From NCBI GenBank assembly GCA_031292215.1, contig JARLHO010000112.1, positions 1 through 64,000 on the forward strand: a DNA stretch of 64,000 bases. The letters run 5' to 3'. This document shows positions 27,067-35,952 of the stretch, piece by piece. How positions within the stretch are numbered: the first letter of the stretch is position 1; every line of letters starts with the position of its first letter. This DNA is from Syntrophobacteraceae bacterium (GTDB taxonomy: Bacteria; Desulfobacterota; Syntrophobacteria; Syntrophobacterales; Syntrophobacteraceae). The notes under the pieces are model-generated. The model had not been told where the DNA came from. It saw only the letters and a list, made by a program, of their open reading frames with translations, and searched no databases. The position numbers were made by a program, and so were the translations under genes.

Positions 27067-29178
27067 TTAATGAATCGAGGCCTGATCCATTTCGACACTT
27101 TGGACCAGCTTGTGCACATCTATTATGAGCGCGACCGTTCCGTCCCCGAGTATGGTTGCCCCGGAGAGTTCATCGACGTTTTGGAAGACCTTTCCGATAT
27201 TTTTAATGACTGTCTGGTGTTCCCCTATGACCTTATCGACAACGAGGCCGACTTTGCCTCCCGCAGATTCGGTAATAACGATCTGCTCGACTTCCGGGCG
27301 CTCCCCGTTGATCGCAAAGCGCTCGCGGAGCCGGATATAGGGGACGATTTCACCGCGAACGCGTGTAATGTGGCGTCCGTGGGCCCTTGCCACGTCCTCG
27401 CGAGTCAGCTCCACGCACTCCTCGACTGTTGAAAGGGGTAAAACGAAGCGCCCATCTCTTACCTGGACCAGCAACCCGTCGACGATCGCAAGGGTAAGGG
27501 GGAGCTTAAGAGTTATGGTGGTTCCCACTCCCTGCCGGCTCGACACATCGATTGAGCCCCGCAGGGCATCCAGGCTCCGTTTTACGACATCCATCCCAAC
27601 ACCTCGGCCCGAGACGCTGGTGATTTTGGCCGCAGTGGAAAAGCCCGGGGCAAAAATCAGCGAAAAGATTTCCTTTTCGGATAGTTCCGCATCGGCTGAA
27701 ATGAGACCCCTTTCGATAGCCTTGGACCGGATAGCCTCCGACGCCAGGCCTGCGCCGTCGTCGGTTATGCGGATAAGAACACTTGCCCCAGAATGCATTG
27801 CCGAGAGCCGCACGGTCCCCTGCCTGGGTTTACCGGCAGCCTCCCGTGTTTGGGGCGCCTCGATGCCGTGGTCTATGCAATTGCGGATAAGGTGCACCAG
27901 GGGATCGTTTAGCCGTTCGATTACGGTCTTATCGAGCTCGGTTTCTCCACCGTCAGTAGTCAAAAGGATCTCTTTTCCGAGTTCCCCGGACAGATCGCGA
28001 ACCAGCCGGTTGAATTTGGTAAAGGTCGTCCCGATCGGAAGCATCCTGATGCTCAAGGTGTTGTCGCGCAACTCCGCGGTGAGATGCTCCACTTCCTCGG
28101 CTATCGACATGAGTTCCGGATGATCGATGGAGGCGGCCGTCTGGCTGAGGCGGGCCTGCACGGTGACCATCTCGCCGACGAGATTTACCAGGGTGTCGAG
28201 CTTTTCCGCGCGCACGCGTATGCTGGAAGCCTGTTCCTCTTTGAGATGTTTGCTTCTAACCGCCTGGAGATGTTCCTGTTCGGCAAGGCTCGACTCGATC
28301 ATGCTTGCCTCGATCACTCCCCTGGCGACCAGAAGCTCTCCGAGGCGCGTCTGCGAACCCAAGGCCTTCTGCAAATCCTCATAGGAGACCAGGCCCCGTT
28401 CGATAAGTATTTCACCGAGCCTTTTGGGAGGGATTCCATTTTCATCCAGGCCGGGCATATCGAGGGCCTTGATTTCCAACTCGCAGTCATCTTCTACGAA
28501 GATGAAAACGTCTCGTATGCCATTTTCTCCCCGGTTCGTCGTAAGGATCACGTCCCAGGAGAAGTGACATTCTTCGGGGTCCAGCTCCTCCAGGTCGGGA
28601 ACGGCTTCGGTGTGGGCGATGACAGTGCATTTGCCCATTTGCCGCAATTCGTCGAAAAGAAGGAGCGGATTGGCGCCTCGTGAGAAAATTTCGGGATTCG
28701 GCCGAAAATAGATGCGGAAGGTCTTCTGCTCCTGTTGCTGTTCGGGTTCGGGCCGCTGCGTTTGCGGCGGCTTTGCCGCAGGCTCTTCCCGCGTGGGGAT
28801 GAGTTGCTTTAGCGCGTTTGTGATATCGGTGGCGCTCGCCGCCAGGGCCGCCGCCTCGCCCTCCGCGACGTCGAGCATGGAGCGTATCCGGTCTCCCGCC
28901 TGGAGTGTTAGATCGACCAGCGTTTTGGTCACGCACAACTCGTTATTGCGGAGCAGATCGAAAACATTTTCGATGTCGTGGGTAAAGGAGGCGATATCAT
29001 CGAAGCCCGCCATGGCCCCGGAGCCCTTTATCGTATGGAGCGCCCTGAATACCCTGCCGATCACTTCCGTATCGCACGGGTCTTCCTCCAGGGCGAGTAG
29101 AGACGTTTCGAGTTCCGATAAGAGTTCGCAGGCTTCCGCCCGGTAAATTTCTCTTTGCGATTCTATTTGAAATTCCAT
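27067..29178 (-). CDS. cheA: CheA-type histidine kinase with extra mid-region domains
   Basis: The 703-residue kinase has an N-terminal Hpt domain with His48 (RALHTIKGSGAM). A region of about 155-235 contains RIYFRPNPEIF, LFDELRQMG and DVFIFVEDDCEL and may replace P2. At about 250-310 a stretch resembles the GspE/MshE N-terminal fold (RLGEILIERGLVSYEDLQKA, then RLGELLVARGVIEASM). The dimerisation, HATPase (HLIRNCIDHGIEAP; GRGVGMDVV) and CheW domains follow. It autophosphorylates on His48 and passes phosphate to CheY and perhaps CheB. Its ATG overlaps the TAA of cheY (TAATG), so they are coupled. Confidence 0.92.
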   Translation of the reverse strand: MEFQIESQREIYRAEACELLSELETSLLALEEDPCDTEVIGRVFRALHTIKGSGAMAGFDDIASFTHDIENVFDLLRNNELCVTKTLVDLTLQAGDRIRSMLDVAEGEAAALAASATDITNALKQLIPTREEPAAKPPQTQRPEPEQQQEQKTFRIYFRPNPEIFSRGANPLLLFDELRQMGKCTVIAHTEAVPDLEELDPEECHFSWDVILTTNRGENGIRDVFIFVEDDCELEIKALDMPGLDENGIPPKRLGEILIERGLVSYEDLQKALGSQTRLGELLVARGVIEASMIESSLAEQEHLQAVRSKHLKEEQASSIRVRAEKLDTLVNLVGEMVTVQARLSQTAASIDHPELMSIAEEVEHLTAELRDNTLSIRMLPIGTTFTKFNRLVRDLSGELGKEILLTTDGGETELDKTVIERLNDPLVHLIRNCIDHGIEAPQTREAAGKPRQGTVRLSAMHSGASVLIRITDDGAGLASEAIRSKAIERGLISADAELSEKEIFSLIFAPGFSTAAKITSVSGRGVGMDVVKRSLDALRGSIDVSSRQGVGTTITLKLPLTLAIVDGLLVQVRDGRFVLPLSTVEECVELTREDVARAHGRHITRVRGEIVPYIRLRERFAINGERPEVEQIVITESAGGKVGLVVDKVIGEHQTVIKNIGKVFQNVDELSGATILGDGTVALIIDVHKLVQSVEMDQASIH

Positions 29179-29543
29179 TATCCCAGGACCTTTTTTACTA
29201 CCGCGAGAAGTTGGTCAGGTTTAAAAGGTTTTACGATCCACCCGGTTGCTCCGGCAGTTTTGCCTTCCTGTTTCTTGTCCGCCTGGGACTCCGTGGTGAG
29301 CATCACGATCGGGATGAATTTACAGGAAGGGTTTGCCCTCAAACAGCGAATGAGTTGGATGCCATCCATATTGGGCATGTTGAGGTCGGTCAGCACCATA
29401 CTGACACTGGCGCCGCTAAGCTTTGACAGGGCGTCTTTTCCGTCTTTTGCCTCCACCACCTGATATCCGGCCTGCGCGAGGGTGAAAGTAACCATCTGGC
29501 GAACACTGGCCGAATCATCTACCGTCATGATGGTTTTGCTCAT
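29178..29543 (-). CDS. cheY: CheY-type response regulator
   Basis: The 121-residue single receiver domain has the acidic pair in MTVDDSASVRQM, phospho-acceptor Asp in VLTDLNMPNMDG, Thr/Ser in MLTTES and Lys in VKPFKP. It would be phosphorylated by the adjacent CheA. The ATG at 29543 has AGGAG about ten bases upstream; an upstream ATG at 29564 would add seven residues. It ends in the TAATG overlap with cheA and begins at the STAS gene end. Confidence 0.93.
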   Translation of the reverse strand: MSKTIMTVDDSASVRQMVTFTLAQAGYQVVEAKDGKDALSKLSGASVSMVLTDLNMPNMDGIQLIRCLRANPSCKFIPIVMLTTESQADKKQEGKTAGATGWIVKPFKPDQLLAVVKKVLG

Positions 29544-29941
29544 GCTGTCCAATCTCCTGTCCACAAGCAGTTCCGATTGGGGTTTTTGTTGCAGCCGATT
29601 GTGCGCACCAGTCCCGCATCCCGCACCATGCGCTTGAGCGGTTCGGATTTTTGCTCTAGAAATGTCAGATGCTTCCCCAGTCTAAGGGATGCGCGGTGCG
29701 CGGAGCAGAACAGTTGCAAGGCGGAAATGTCGACAGCCGCAACCTTTTCGAGGTCGAGGACAATACGTTCGCTTTTCCCCAGCGCTTCCAGCAGGGCGGG
29801 CTTTAGTTCGCCAGAACGCTCTATGGTCCAGTTTCCCTTGATCTTTAGAATGGTTGTCTCGGCAGACCCTGTCATTTCCAAATCCATCGTTTCCCCCTCC
29901 GCCGGCTTCCCCATCGGCTGGAAAAGCTCGGACATTGTCAC
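29540..29941 (-). CDS. STAS domain protein
   Basis: The 133-residue product contains a STAS (SpoIIAA-like) domain: ETTILKIKGNWTIERSGELK, RIVLDLEKVAAVDISALQLF, and AHRASLRLGKHLTFLE. The serine in VDISALQLF is the position phosphorylated in anti-anti-sigma factors. It overlaps the start of cheY by a few bases and is the first gene of the chemosensory operon, so it may regulate the pathway. The start may be GTG 29941 or ATG 29935; no clear ribosome site decides. Confidence 0.8.
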   Translation of the reverse strand: MTMSELFQPMGKPAEGETMDLEMTGSAETTILKIKGNWTIERSGELKPALLEALGKSERIVLDLEKVAAVDISALQLFCSAHRASLRLGKHLTFLEQKSEPLKRMVRDAGLVRTIGCNKNPNRNCLWTGDWTA

Positions 29942-30149
29942 CCGGTTCGCCCAAATTTGCCTCCCGAGGCCCGCCGCATAGCCCGGTACCCTCGAGCTGA
30001 GGCGCGGCCCTTAAGACACTCCAGCGGGGAGTTTATTTGCGAAAAAACGATCCCGGTTGGAGAGTTCCCGTTAAGATGCTAACTCGGTATAGTCGGGCGG
30101 AAACTCGATATTGAAAGAAGAGTGACAAATTAGTGAGGGGTGTTCACTA

Positions 30150-30953
30150 TTATTCGATGGAATTGAGGTAGGACCTCAGGTTGACCTTCTTTTGATTTAG
30201 CCCCAGCTTAGATCTGAGGCGATAGCGGTGAGTCATCACCGTATTGAGGGAAATACCTATTAATGAGGCAATCTCCTTGTTGCTTTTGCCGGATTTGACA
30301 AAATTTGCGACCTGGGCCTCCATCGAGCTGATGCGGGTGTTTTTTAGCGACAGGTTTCTAAGAAATGGAGAAAAGACCTCAAGGAGGTTCTTTTGCAGGA
30401 TCGCAACGTACTCTTGATGTTCTTTATCGAAGCGGCCGTTTTTTAGCTTATCGACGTAGGGCAGAATCGATTCCTTTACGTTGGCGGCGATATCTGCCTG
30501 GAGATTATCCTTATCTTTCCCGGCCCGTTGCAGGAGCACTGCCATGGCGATATTTAGTTCCCGGAGTTCCTTTTGCATTTTCCGTTCGCGCTCTATTCTT
30601 TCGATTTTCGCCAAGATTTCCGCCAGTCGGAATGGTTTTCCCATGAAATCGGCCGCTCCCGCCCTGATTATATCGCTGTATGTGTAGGTATTGGTGTGGC
30701 CGGTCATCATTATTATATCGATTTGTGGCGTTATTTCATGTAATTGACTAAGAAGTTGCATGCCGTCCATGCCTGCCATTTTAATGTCCGAGATTACCAG
30801 ATCGAAACTGTCCTTTTTCAATATCCCGAGCGCCCTGGCCGGATCTGTGGAACTATCGCAGCAATAACCGGAGGAGCGCAGGAATTTGGTCAGCATGGCG
30901 CAGATATCCTGTTCATCGTCAACGATAAAAATTTTTTCAATTATCTTTTCCAA
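30150..30953 (-). CDS. Response regulator with LuxR-type DNA-binding domain
   Basis: The 267-residue protein has an N-terminal receiver (IFIVDDEQDICAMLT; phospho-Asp in LVISDIKMAGMDG; MMTGH; GKPFRL). A helical linker follows (about 120-200), then a C-terminal LuxR-type HTH (RISSMEAQVANFVKSGKSNK, EIASLIGISLNTVMTH). I chose the TTG at 30953, with GGAGGAG four bases before it, inside the kinase gene end; the longer ATG frame at 30986 lacks such a site. Overlap with the kinase indicates a two-component pair, although the kinase lacks its phospho-acceptor histidine. Confidence 0.88.
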   Translation of the reverse strand: MEKIIEKIFIVDDEQDICAMLTKFLRSSGYCCDSSTDPARALGILKKDSFDLVISDIKMAGMDGMQLLSQLHEITPQIDIIMMTGHTNTYTYSDIIRAGAADFMGKPFRLAEILAKIERIERERKMQKELRELNIAMAVLLQRAGKDKDNLQADIAANVKESILPYVDKLKNGRFDKEHQEYVAILQKNLLEVFSPFLRNLSLKNTRISSMEAQVANFVKSGKSNKEIASLIGISLNTVMTHRYRLRSKLGLNQKKVNLRSYLNSIE

Positions 30954-32362
30954 ATCACTCCTCCCGCCCGTTTGGGGCCTGCGCATTTTGTCGGAAGATA
31001 ACCCGGGGTATCCGAGGCGTTAAAAAAGCCCGGTTCCCGGTCAACATGGCCGTCCAATTTATTCTCCGCGCTTATTCCCGGAATGTAGACACAGAACCTG
31101 GAGCCCTTCCCGGGCATGCTTTTTACAGTGATCGCCCCATCGTGTCTTTTTACTATGGCGTTTACTACCGCAAGCCCCAGTCCGGATCCCTTTCCAACTT
31201 CCCTGGTTGTAAAATAGGGGTCAAAAATACGCTCCAAATCCTCTTTATCGATCCCGCAACCCGTATCGGATACACACAATTTGAGGTATGGCCCCGGCTG
31301 GAGAGGAAAAAGCGATCGATTGGCCAAATCGGTTTTGGCCATGGTAACGTTTGAAAAAGTGACCTCCAGGATCCCCTTGCCATTGAGTGCCTGAACCGCA
31401 TTGGTGCAAAGATTGATCAAGACCTGCCGGATTTGAGTCGGGTCCGCCATCGCAATGCCGGTCTCGATATTTTCCCTTATTTCAATGGAGTCGGGAAGCG
31501 AAGAGCGTAAGGATTGCAATGCCTCCTTAACGATAGAGCCGAAATCGATCCGGGTCCTTTGGTACTCCACAGTGGAGCGGGAAACCGCAAGGATTTGCCC
31601 GAGCAGTTCCTCCGCTCTGCGACAAGCTTTTAGCACATGCTCCAGATCGTAGCGAAGGGGATTGGACTCGGGCAGTTCATTTAGCGCCATTTCCGTGTAG
31701 CCGACGACTGGTTGCAAAATATTGTTTAAATCGTTTGCTATTCCCCCGGCGAGGGTTCCGACGGCTTCCATCTTCTGCGCCAGGAAGAGGTGTTTTTCGA
31801 TGATTTTCTTTTCTTTTTCCGAACGTTTGCGCTCGGTGATATCCTCTAGCCATCCTTCGATATGGAGAAGTTTTCCCTGTTTGTCCCGCACGGCCCACGC
31901 ATGAATATTACAGGTAAAAAGGCTCCCGTCCCTGCGTTTGAATCGATTCTCGACATGAACGGGCTCCGTGGCTTTTAGAACCATCCGCAGGATTTCATCG
32001 CGTGTTGACGGATCCACCCACAAATCGTTTACCGGATTTTCCACCAGGCGCATCAATTCCTGCGGGGAATCAAAACCGAACATGCGAGCAAACGCCGGGT
32101 TGACGTTTAGGATCCTCGCATCGTGTGTTGTTTGAAAGATCCCCAGCACAGCGTCATCAAAAAGCGTTCCGTACCTGTTTTCACTATCTTGGAGCCTGTT
32201 TTCGGCAAGCGCTCTCTGAAGTCGCAACTCCTCTTCCGCCTGCCTGCGTTCCTCTTTCTCCCGCCTGAGTCTTTCGTTTGCCTCGGCCAGTTGGGCGGTG
32301 CGCTCCTCCAAACGCCTTTCCAACTCCAGGGTTGCGTATTTGTGCAATCTTTTGGTTTCCAT
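30941..32362 (-). CDS. PAS sensor histidine-kinase-like protein, H-box histidine replaced by Asn
   Basis: The 473-residue protein starts with a coiled coil (about 10-60), then a PAS domain with PAC (about 65-178: FDDAVLGIFQTTHDARILNV, FKRRDGSLF, GWLEDITERKRSEKE). A HisKA-like helix pair and an HATPase with intact NLCTNAVQAL, VSDTGCGI and GKGSGLGLAVV boxes follow. The H-box reads LAGGIANDLNNIL instead of the usual AHDFNN, with Asn210 (codon AAC) where the phospho-acceptor His normally sits. No membrane segment is present, so it is cytosolic. It overlaps the response regulator gene. It may bind ATP but cannot use the standard phosphotransfer. Confidence 0.88.
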   Translation of the reverse strand: METKRLHKYATLELERRLEERTAQLAEANERLRREKEERRQAEEELRLQRALAENRLQDSENRYGTLFDDAVLGIFQTTHDARILNVNPAFARMFGFDSPQELMRLVENPVNDLWVDPSTRDEILRMVLKATEPVHVENRFKRRDGSLFTCNIHAWAVRDKQGKLLHIEGWLEDITERKRSEKEKKIIEKHLFLAQKMEAVGTLAGGIANDLNNILQPVVGYTEMALNELPESNPLRYDLEHVLKACRRAEELLGQILAVSRSTVEYQRTRIDFGSIVKEALQSLRSSLPDSIEIRENIETGIAMADPTQIRQVLINLCTNAVQALNGKGILEVTFSNVTMAKTDLANRSLFPLQPGPYLKLCVSDTGCGIDKEDLERIFDPYFTTREVGKGSGLGLAVVNAIVKRHDGAITVKSMPGKGSRFCVYIPGISAENKLDGHVDREPGFFNASDTPGYLPTKCAGPKRAGGVIWKR

Positions 32363-32561
32363 TTGGCGCCTGTCGCCACCTCCCGCAAAAGCTCTAAGAG
32401 TAGTTTCGGAAACGACTGTCGGCCAGATCTATCGGCAGTCTCAAAGGAGATCCATTTGCAACAGGTGTGCTAACTGCGATTCGGCGAGTGCGATGCGCCT
32501 CAGAGCGTAACCGCGATTCGTTGTAACGCAGTTGGGACGCATTTCGCTTAAGACGGATTAT

Positions 32562-32798
32562 CACTACTGTCCGGTTAATTTTGAATCGGCAGCTATAAAC
32601 GTTTGATTTCTAATACTCTTTGGCATAGTTTCCCGTTTTCGATTTGAATTTGGGTAGTGCTGTCCGCACGGTATTCATGGATTAGAACCGATACTCGGGC
32701 CAAAATGTTGTGCCGGTTTTTGTAGGGTGGGCACGGTGAAACTGTGCCCCCCCTACTACACATTCGCCGCCGCTTTTGAAATTAACCGGACAGCAGTG
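32562..32798. mobile_element. Miniature inverted-repeat element of ~237 bases
   Basis: The left end CACTACTGTCCGGTTAATTT and the right end, read as its reverse complement CACTGCTGTCCGGTTAATTT, differ at one base and bracket 237 bases without coding capacity. An internal hairpin (GTAGGGTGGGCAC with GTGCCCCCCCTAC) lies near 32718-32754. It resembles an insertion-sequence end pair with the transposase lost. No flanking duplication is obvious. Confidence 0.6.
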
Positions 32799-32938
32799 AC
32801 GGTTTATGTCAATATTTTGGCGATTCTAAAAGGCAAAAGCTAACCATTATTTCTTCGCGCGCCCCGGGGTTCTTTGTGGCTAGCAATCGATCGCAGACGA
32901 CTGGAAAGCGGTGGCGCGATCATGTAAGATAGGAGGTT

Positions 32939-34453
32939 ATGATTCTTTTGATAAATCCTCCACTGGTTAAGCCCTCCGAGCCCCCGCCCGGGATTTCGCG
33001 GCTTTTGGGTACGCTTCGAGCCGAAGGGGTCGCATGCGAGGCGATTGACGCCAACATCGAGGGGATCCTGCATCTACTGGGAAAGGGTTCGCCTGCTTTA
33101 GACAGATGGACGCTCCGCGCGGGTAGAAACTGCGAGCGAAACCTTGATTTTATCCGCGCCCCGCAGTCCCGCCGGACTTTAGACCGGTACAAGCGGGCGG
33201 TCTCAGACATTAACCGGCTGCTTGGCAAGGCTTCGGAAAGCGCCGGAAAGGCAAGGCTTACACTTACCAACTATCAGGATGGGGAGCTTTCCCCGGTTCG
33301 GTCCGCAGATCTTTTGGAGGCGGCCGAAAAGTACGAAGAAAACCCGTTCCATGACTATTTTTCGAAGAGGATTTCGAGTGCTGTCGACCTTTTTTCGCCA
33401 GGGACGATCGGGATTTCCCTTAATTTTTTGAGCCAGGCGCTTACGGCCTTTTCGATGATCGGCTTTATCAAAGCCAGGTATGGGCGCATGCGGGTCGTGG
33501 TTGGAGGGAGCCTTGCGACGTCGTGGGGGGCGGCGTGGCCCGGATGGAAAAGCTCTTTTGAGGGGCTAATCGACCGGGTTGTGAGCGGGCCGGGCGAGCA
33601 GGCGCTCCTTGAGCTCTCCGGCATAGACCGGGTCGCCAGACGCAGGTTTTGCTATGGTCCCTTTGTTTCCAGCCGCTACCTTTCCCCGGGGTTGATTCTA
33701 CCCTACAGCGCCTCTTGCGGATGCTGGTGGAACCAGTGCTCCTTTTGCCCCGAAAAGGCGGAAGGGGTTCGCTACGACCCTGTCCCCCCCAAAGAAGCGG
33801 TGGTGGAAGCAGGGGAGTTATGGGCGGCGCATCGGCCCGACCTCATTCATTTCGTAGACTCCGCAATGAGCCCTGCGCTTCTGAGTAGACTTGCGGAAAA
33901 CCCGCCCGGGGCGCCGTGGTACGGTTTTGTCCGGATGACTAGAAGGCTTGCGGATGAAGATTTTTGCCGGGCGCTCCAGGCGAGCGGTTGCGTAATGCTA
34001 AAGCTCGGCCTGGAATCGGGCGATCAGTCGGTCCTTGACTCCGAGTGCAAGGGGATGGACCTGGGGCTTGCCACAAAAATTCTTGCCTCGCTTAAAAAAT
34101 CGGCCATCGGGACCTATGTCTATCTTCTTTTCGGCTCGCCGTCGGAATCCGAGGCCCAAGCTCGAAATACCCTCGATTTTACGGTCCGCCACGCTCCGCT
34201 AATCGATTTTTTAAATCTCGCAGTGTTTAATATGCCGCTAAACAGCCCCGATGCGAAGCGCTTGGCGACTTCTCCCCATTATGAGGCAGACCTCTCCCTC
34301 TACACCGGATTTAACCACCCGAAAGGTTGGGATCGAGCGAAGGTGCGGCGTTTTCTCGAATCGGAATTCAAAAGACACCCGGCCATAGCCGCCGTTTTAT
34401 CCAATGATCCGCCACTGTTTACTTCCAATCACGCGCCGTTTTTCCTGCGATGA
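32939..34453 (+). CDS. Radical SAM protein with B12-binding-like N-terminal region
   Basis: The 504-residue protein starts MILLINPPLVKPSEPP, typical of B12-binding-type radical SAM enzymes. A radical SAM core follows from about residue 255. Its cluster motif is C262-x4-C267-x2-C270 (CWWNQCSFC), with an extra Cys260, rather than the standard C-x3-C-x2-C. The motifs MLKLGLESGDQSVLD and YVYLLFGSPSESE of the radical SAM barrel are visible. The substrate cannot be inferred. It is alone on the plus strand and converges with the NtrC-type regulator; ATAGGAGG lies just before the ATG. Confidence 0.85.
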   Translation: MILLINPPLVKPSEPPPGISRLLGTLRAEGVACEAIDANIEGILHLLGKGSPALDRWTLRAGRNCERNLDFIRAPQSRRTLDRYKRAVSDINRLLGKASESAGKARLTLTNYQDGELSPVRSADLLEAAEKYEENPFHDYFSKRISSAVDLFSPGTIGISLNFLSQALTAFSMIGFIKARYGRMRVVVGGSLATSWGAAWPGWKSSFEGLIDRVVSGPGEQALLELSGIDRVARRRFCYGPFVSSRYLSPGLILPYSASCGCWWNQCSFCPEKAEGVRYDPVPPKEAVVEAGELWAAHRPDLIHFVDSAMSPALLSRLAENPPGAPWYGFVRMTRRLADEDFCRALQASGCVMLKLGLESGDQSVLDSECKGMDLGLATKILASLKKSAIGTYVYLLFGSPSESEAQARNTLDFTVRHAPLIDFLNLAVFNMPLNSPDAKRLATSPHYEADLSLYTGFNHPKGWDRAKVRRFLESEFKRHPAIAAVLSNDPPLFTSNHAPFFLR

Positions 34454-34476
34454 CCGTGTGGGCTACGGACAAGTCC

Positions 34477-35874
34477 TTACAGGGCTATCGGGTAGTCGAG
34501 CTGTTTTTTTTTCATCTTTTCTATCAGGGTCGTGCGGTTGAGTCCGAGGAGCTTGGCGGCCTTGTTTTTGACCCCGCCCGTTCGATGCAGCGCGTCGAGG
34601 ATCAGGCGGTTTTCGAGATTTTCGAGCATCTCCTTTAGGTTAATCCCCGCTTCGCCAAGTTCTATACACGCCGGTACGGGCTCGCCTACCGGCTCATCGA
34701 TGGCCTGCATTCTTTTGGGGAGGTCGCTTAGGTCGATTTCGTCGGCATCGGTCAAAATCACGAGGCGCTCGATGACGTTTTCAAGCTCTCGGACGTTTCC
34801 CGGCCAGTCGTATTGTTTTAAACTCTCGATGGCGCTATTGGACATTCGTTTTTGGACAATGTTTTTTTTCTGACAATGTTGAATGAGAAAATGGCGGATG
34901 AGCAGCGCCACATCTCCCGCGCGCTCTCGAAGGGGCGGGACGTGGATGGGGATAACGTTTAACCGGTAAAAAAGATCTTCTCGGAATTCGTTTTCAGCCA
35001 CCGCCCGCTCCAGATCCTTATTGGTAGCCGCCAAAATGCGAACATCGACTTCAATGGTTCGCGAGCCGCCGACCCGTTGGAACTTGGTTTCCTGCAGGAA
35101 GCGAAGGAGCTTTACCTGGAGCTTCGGGCTCATTTCCCCGATTTCATCGAGAAAAACCGTGCCTTTGTTGGCCAGTTCGAACCGTCCCCGCCTCTCTTTG
35201 AAAGCGCCGGTGAATGCCCCTTTTTCGTGGCCGAACAGCTCGCTTTCCAGGAGCTCTTCGGGAATGGCCCCGCAGTTTATCGGCACAAAAGGCATATCGC
35301 AACGAGGGCTCTGGTAGTGAATGGCGTTGGCTATAAGTTCTTTGCCCGTCCCGCTTTCCCCGGTTATAAGGATCGTCGAGTCGGTTTTAGCCACCCGCTT
35401 TATCACCCCGTAGAGCTTCTGCATGGGAACGCTTTGGCCGATCAGCCTTTCGAGCCGATGCTGTTCGAGGATTTGCGTGCGAAGGGCGACATTTTGATCT
35501 TTGAGATCCTTATGTTCGAGCGCTCTTTTTAGCGTGAGGGCGATTTCATCGAGATTGGCGGGCTTGGATAGATAGTCGTAGGCGCCGCGCTTTATCGCTT
35601 CGACCGCTGTTTCTATCGTCCCAAATCCGGTCAGAACGATCACCGGGGTATCCGGGTAATGCTGGACAAAATGGGCAAGGACTTCCATGCCGTTTATGTC
35701 GGGCATCCAGAGATCGGTTAAAACGAGTTTGAAGCTGCACTTATCGGCGGCCGCGATGGCCGCCTTTCCGCAGGACACCACCTCGATATCGTAGTCGCCC
35801 TGGAGACGCTCGACCACGAGTTCGAGCGTTAGCGGTTCGTCGTCGGCAATCAGAATTTTTGGCTTCAGTCCCAT
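34477..35874 (-). CDS. NtrC-family sigma-54-dependent response regulator
   Basis: The 465-residue protein has a receiver (ILIADDEPLTLELV; phospho-Asp in VLTDLWMPDINGME). An AAA+ sigma-54 interaction domain follows, with GESGTGKELIANAIH (Walker A), GAFTGA in EKGAFTGAF and FLDEIGEM (Walker B). A Fis-type HTH ends it (NKAAKLLGLNRTTLIEKMKK). It activates sigma-54 promoters when phosphorylated. No kinase gene is adjacent, so its partner is elsewhere or is the nearby PAS protein. The ATG at 35874 follows AGG by about eight bases; a TTG lies immediately before. It is convergent with the radical SAM gene. Confidence 0.92.
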   Translation of the reverse strand: MGLKPKILIADDEPLTLELVVERLQGDYDIEVVSCGKAAIAAADKCSFKLVLTDLWMPDINGMEVLAHFVQHYPDTPVIVLTGFGTIETAVEAIKRGAYDYLSKPANLDEIALTLKRALEHKDLKDQNVALRTQILEQHRLERLIGQSVPMQKLYGVIKRVAKTDSTILITGESGTGKELIANAIHYQSPRCDMPFVPINCGAIPEELLESELFGHEKGAFTGAFKERRGRFELANKGTVFLDEIGEMSPKLQVKLLRFLQETKFQRVGGSRTIEVDVRILAATNKDLERAVAENEFREDLFYRLNVIPIHVPPLRERAGDVALLIRHFLIQHCQKKNIVQKRMSNSAIESLKQYDWPGNVRELENVIERLVILTDADEIDLSDLPKRMQAIDEPVGEPVPACIELGEAGINLKEMLENLENRLILDALHRTGGVKNKAAKLLGLNRTTLIEKMKKKQLDYPIAL

Positions 35875-35952
35875 CAATTTACCTGGTTATGCTCAGAGTC
35901 TGGTTTTACAGCGGTAAACTCTCCGCAAATCAAAAACGATGGGCGGTTGCAA

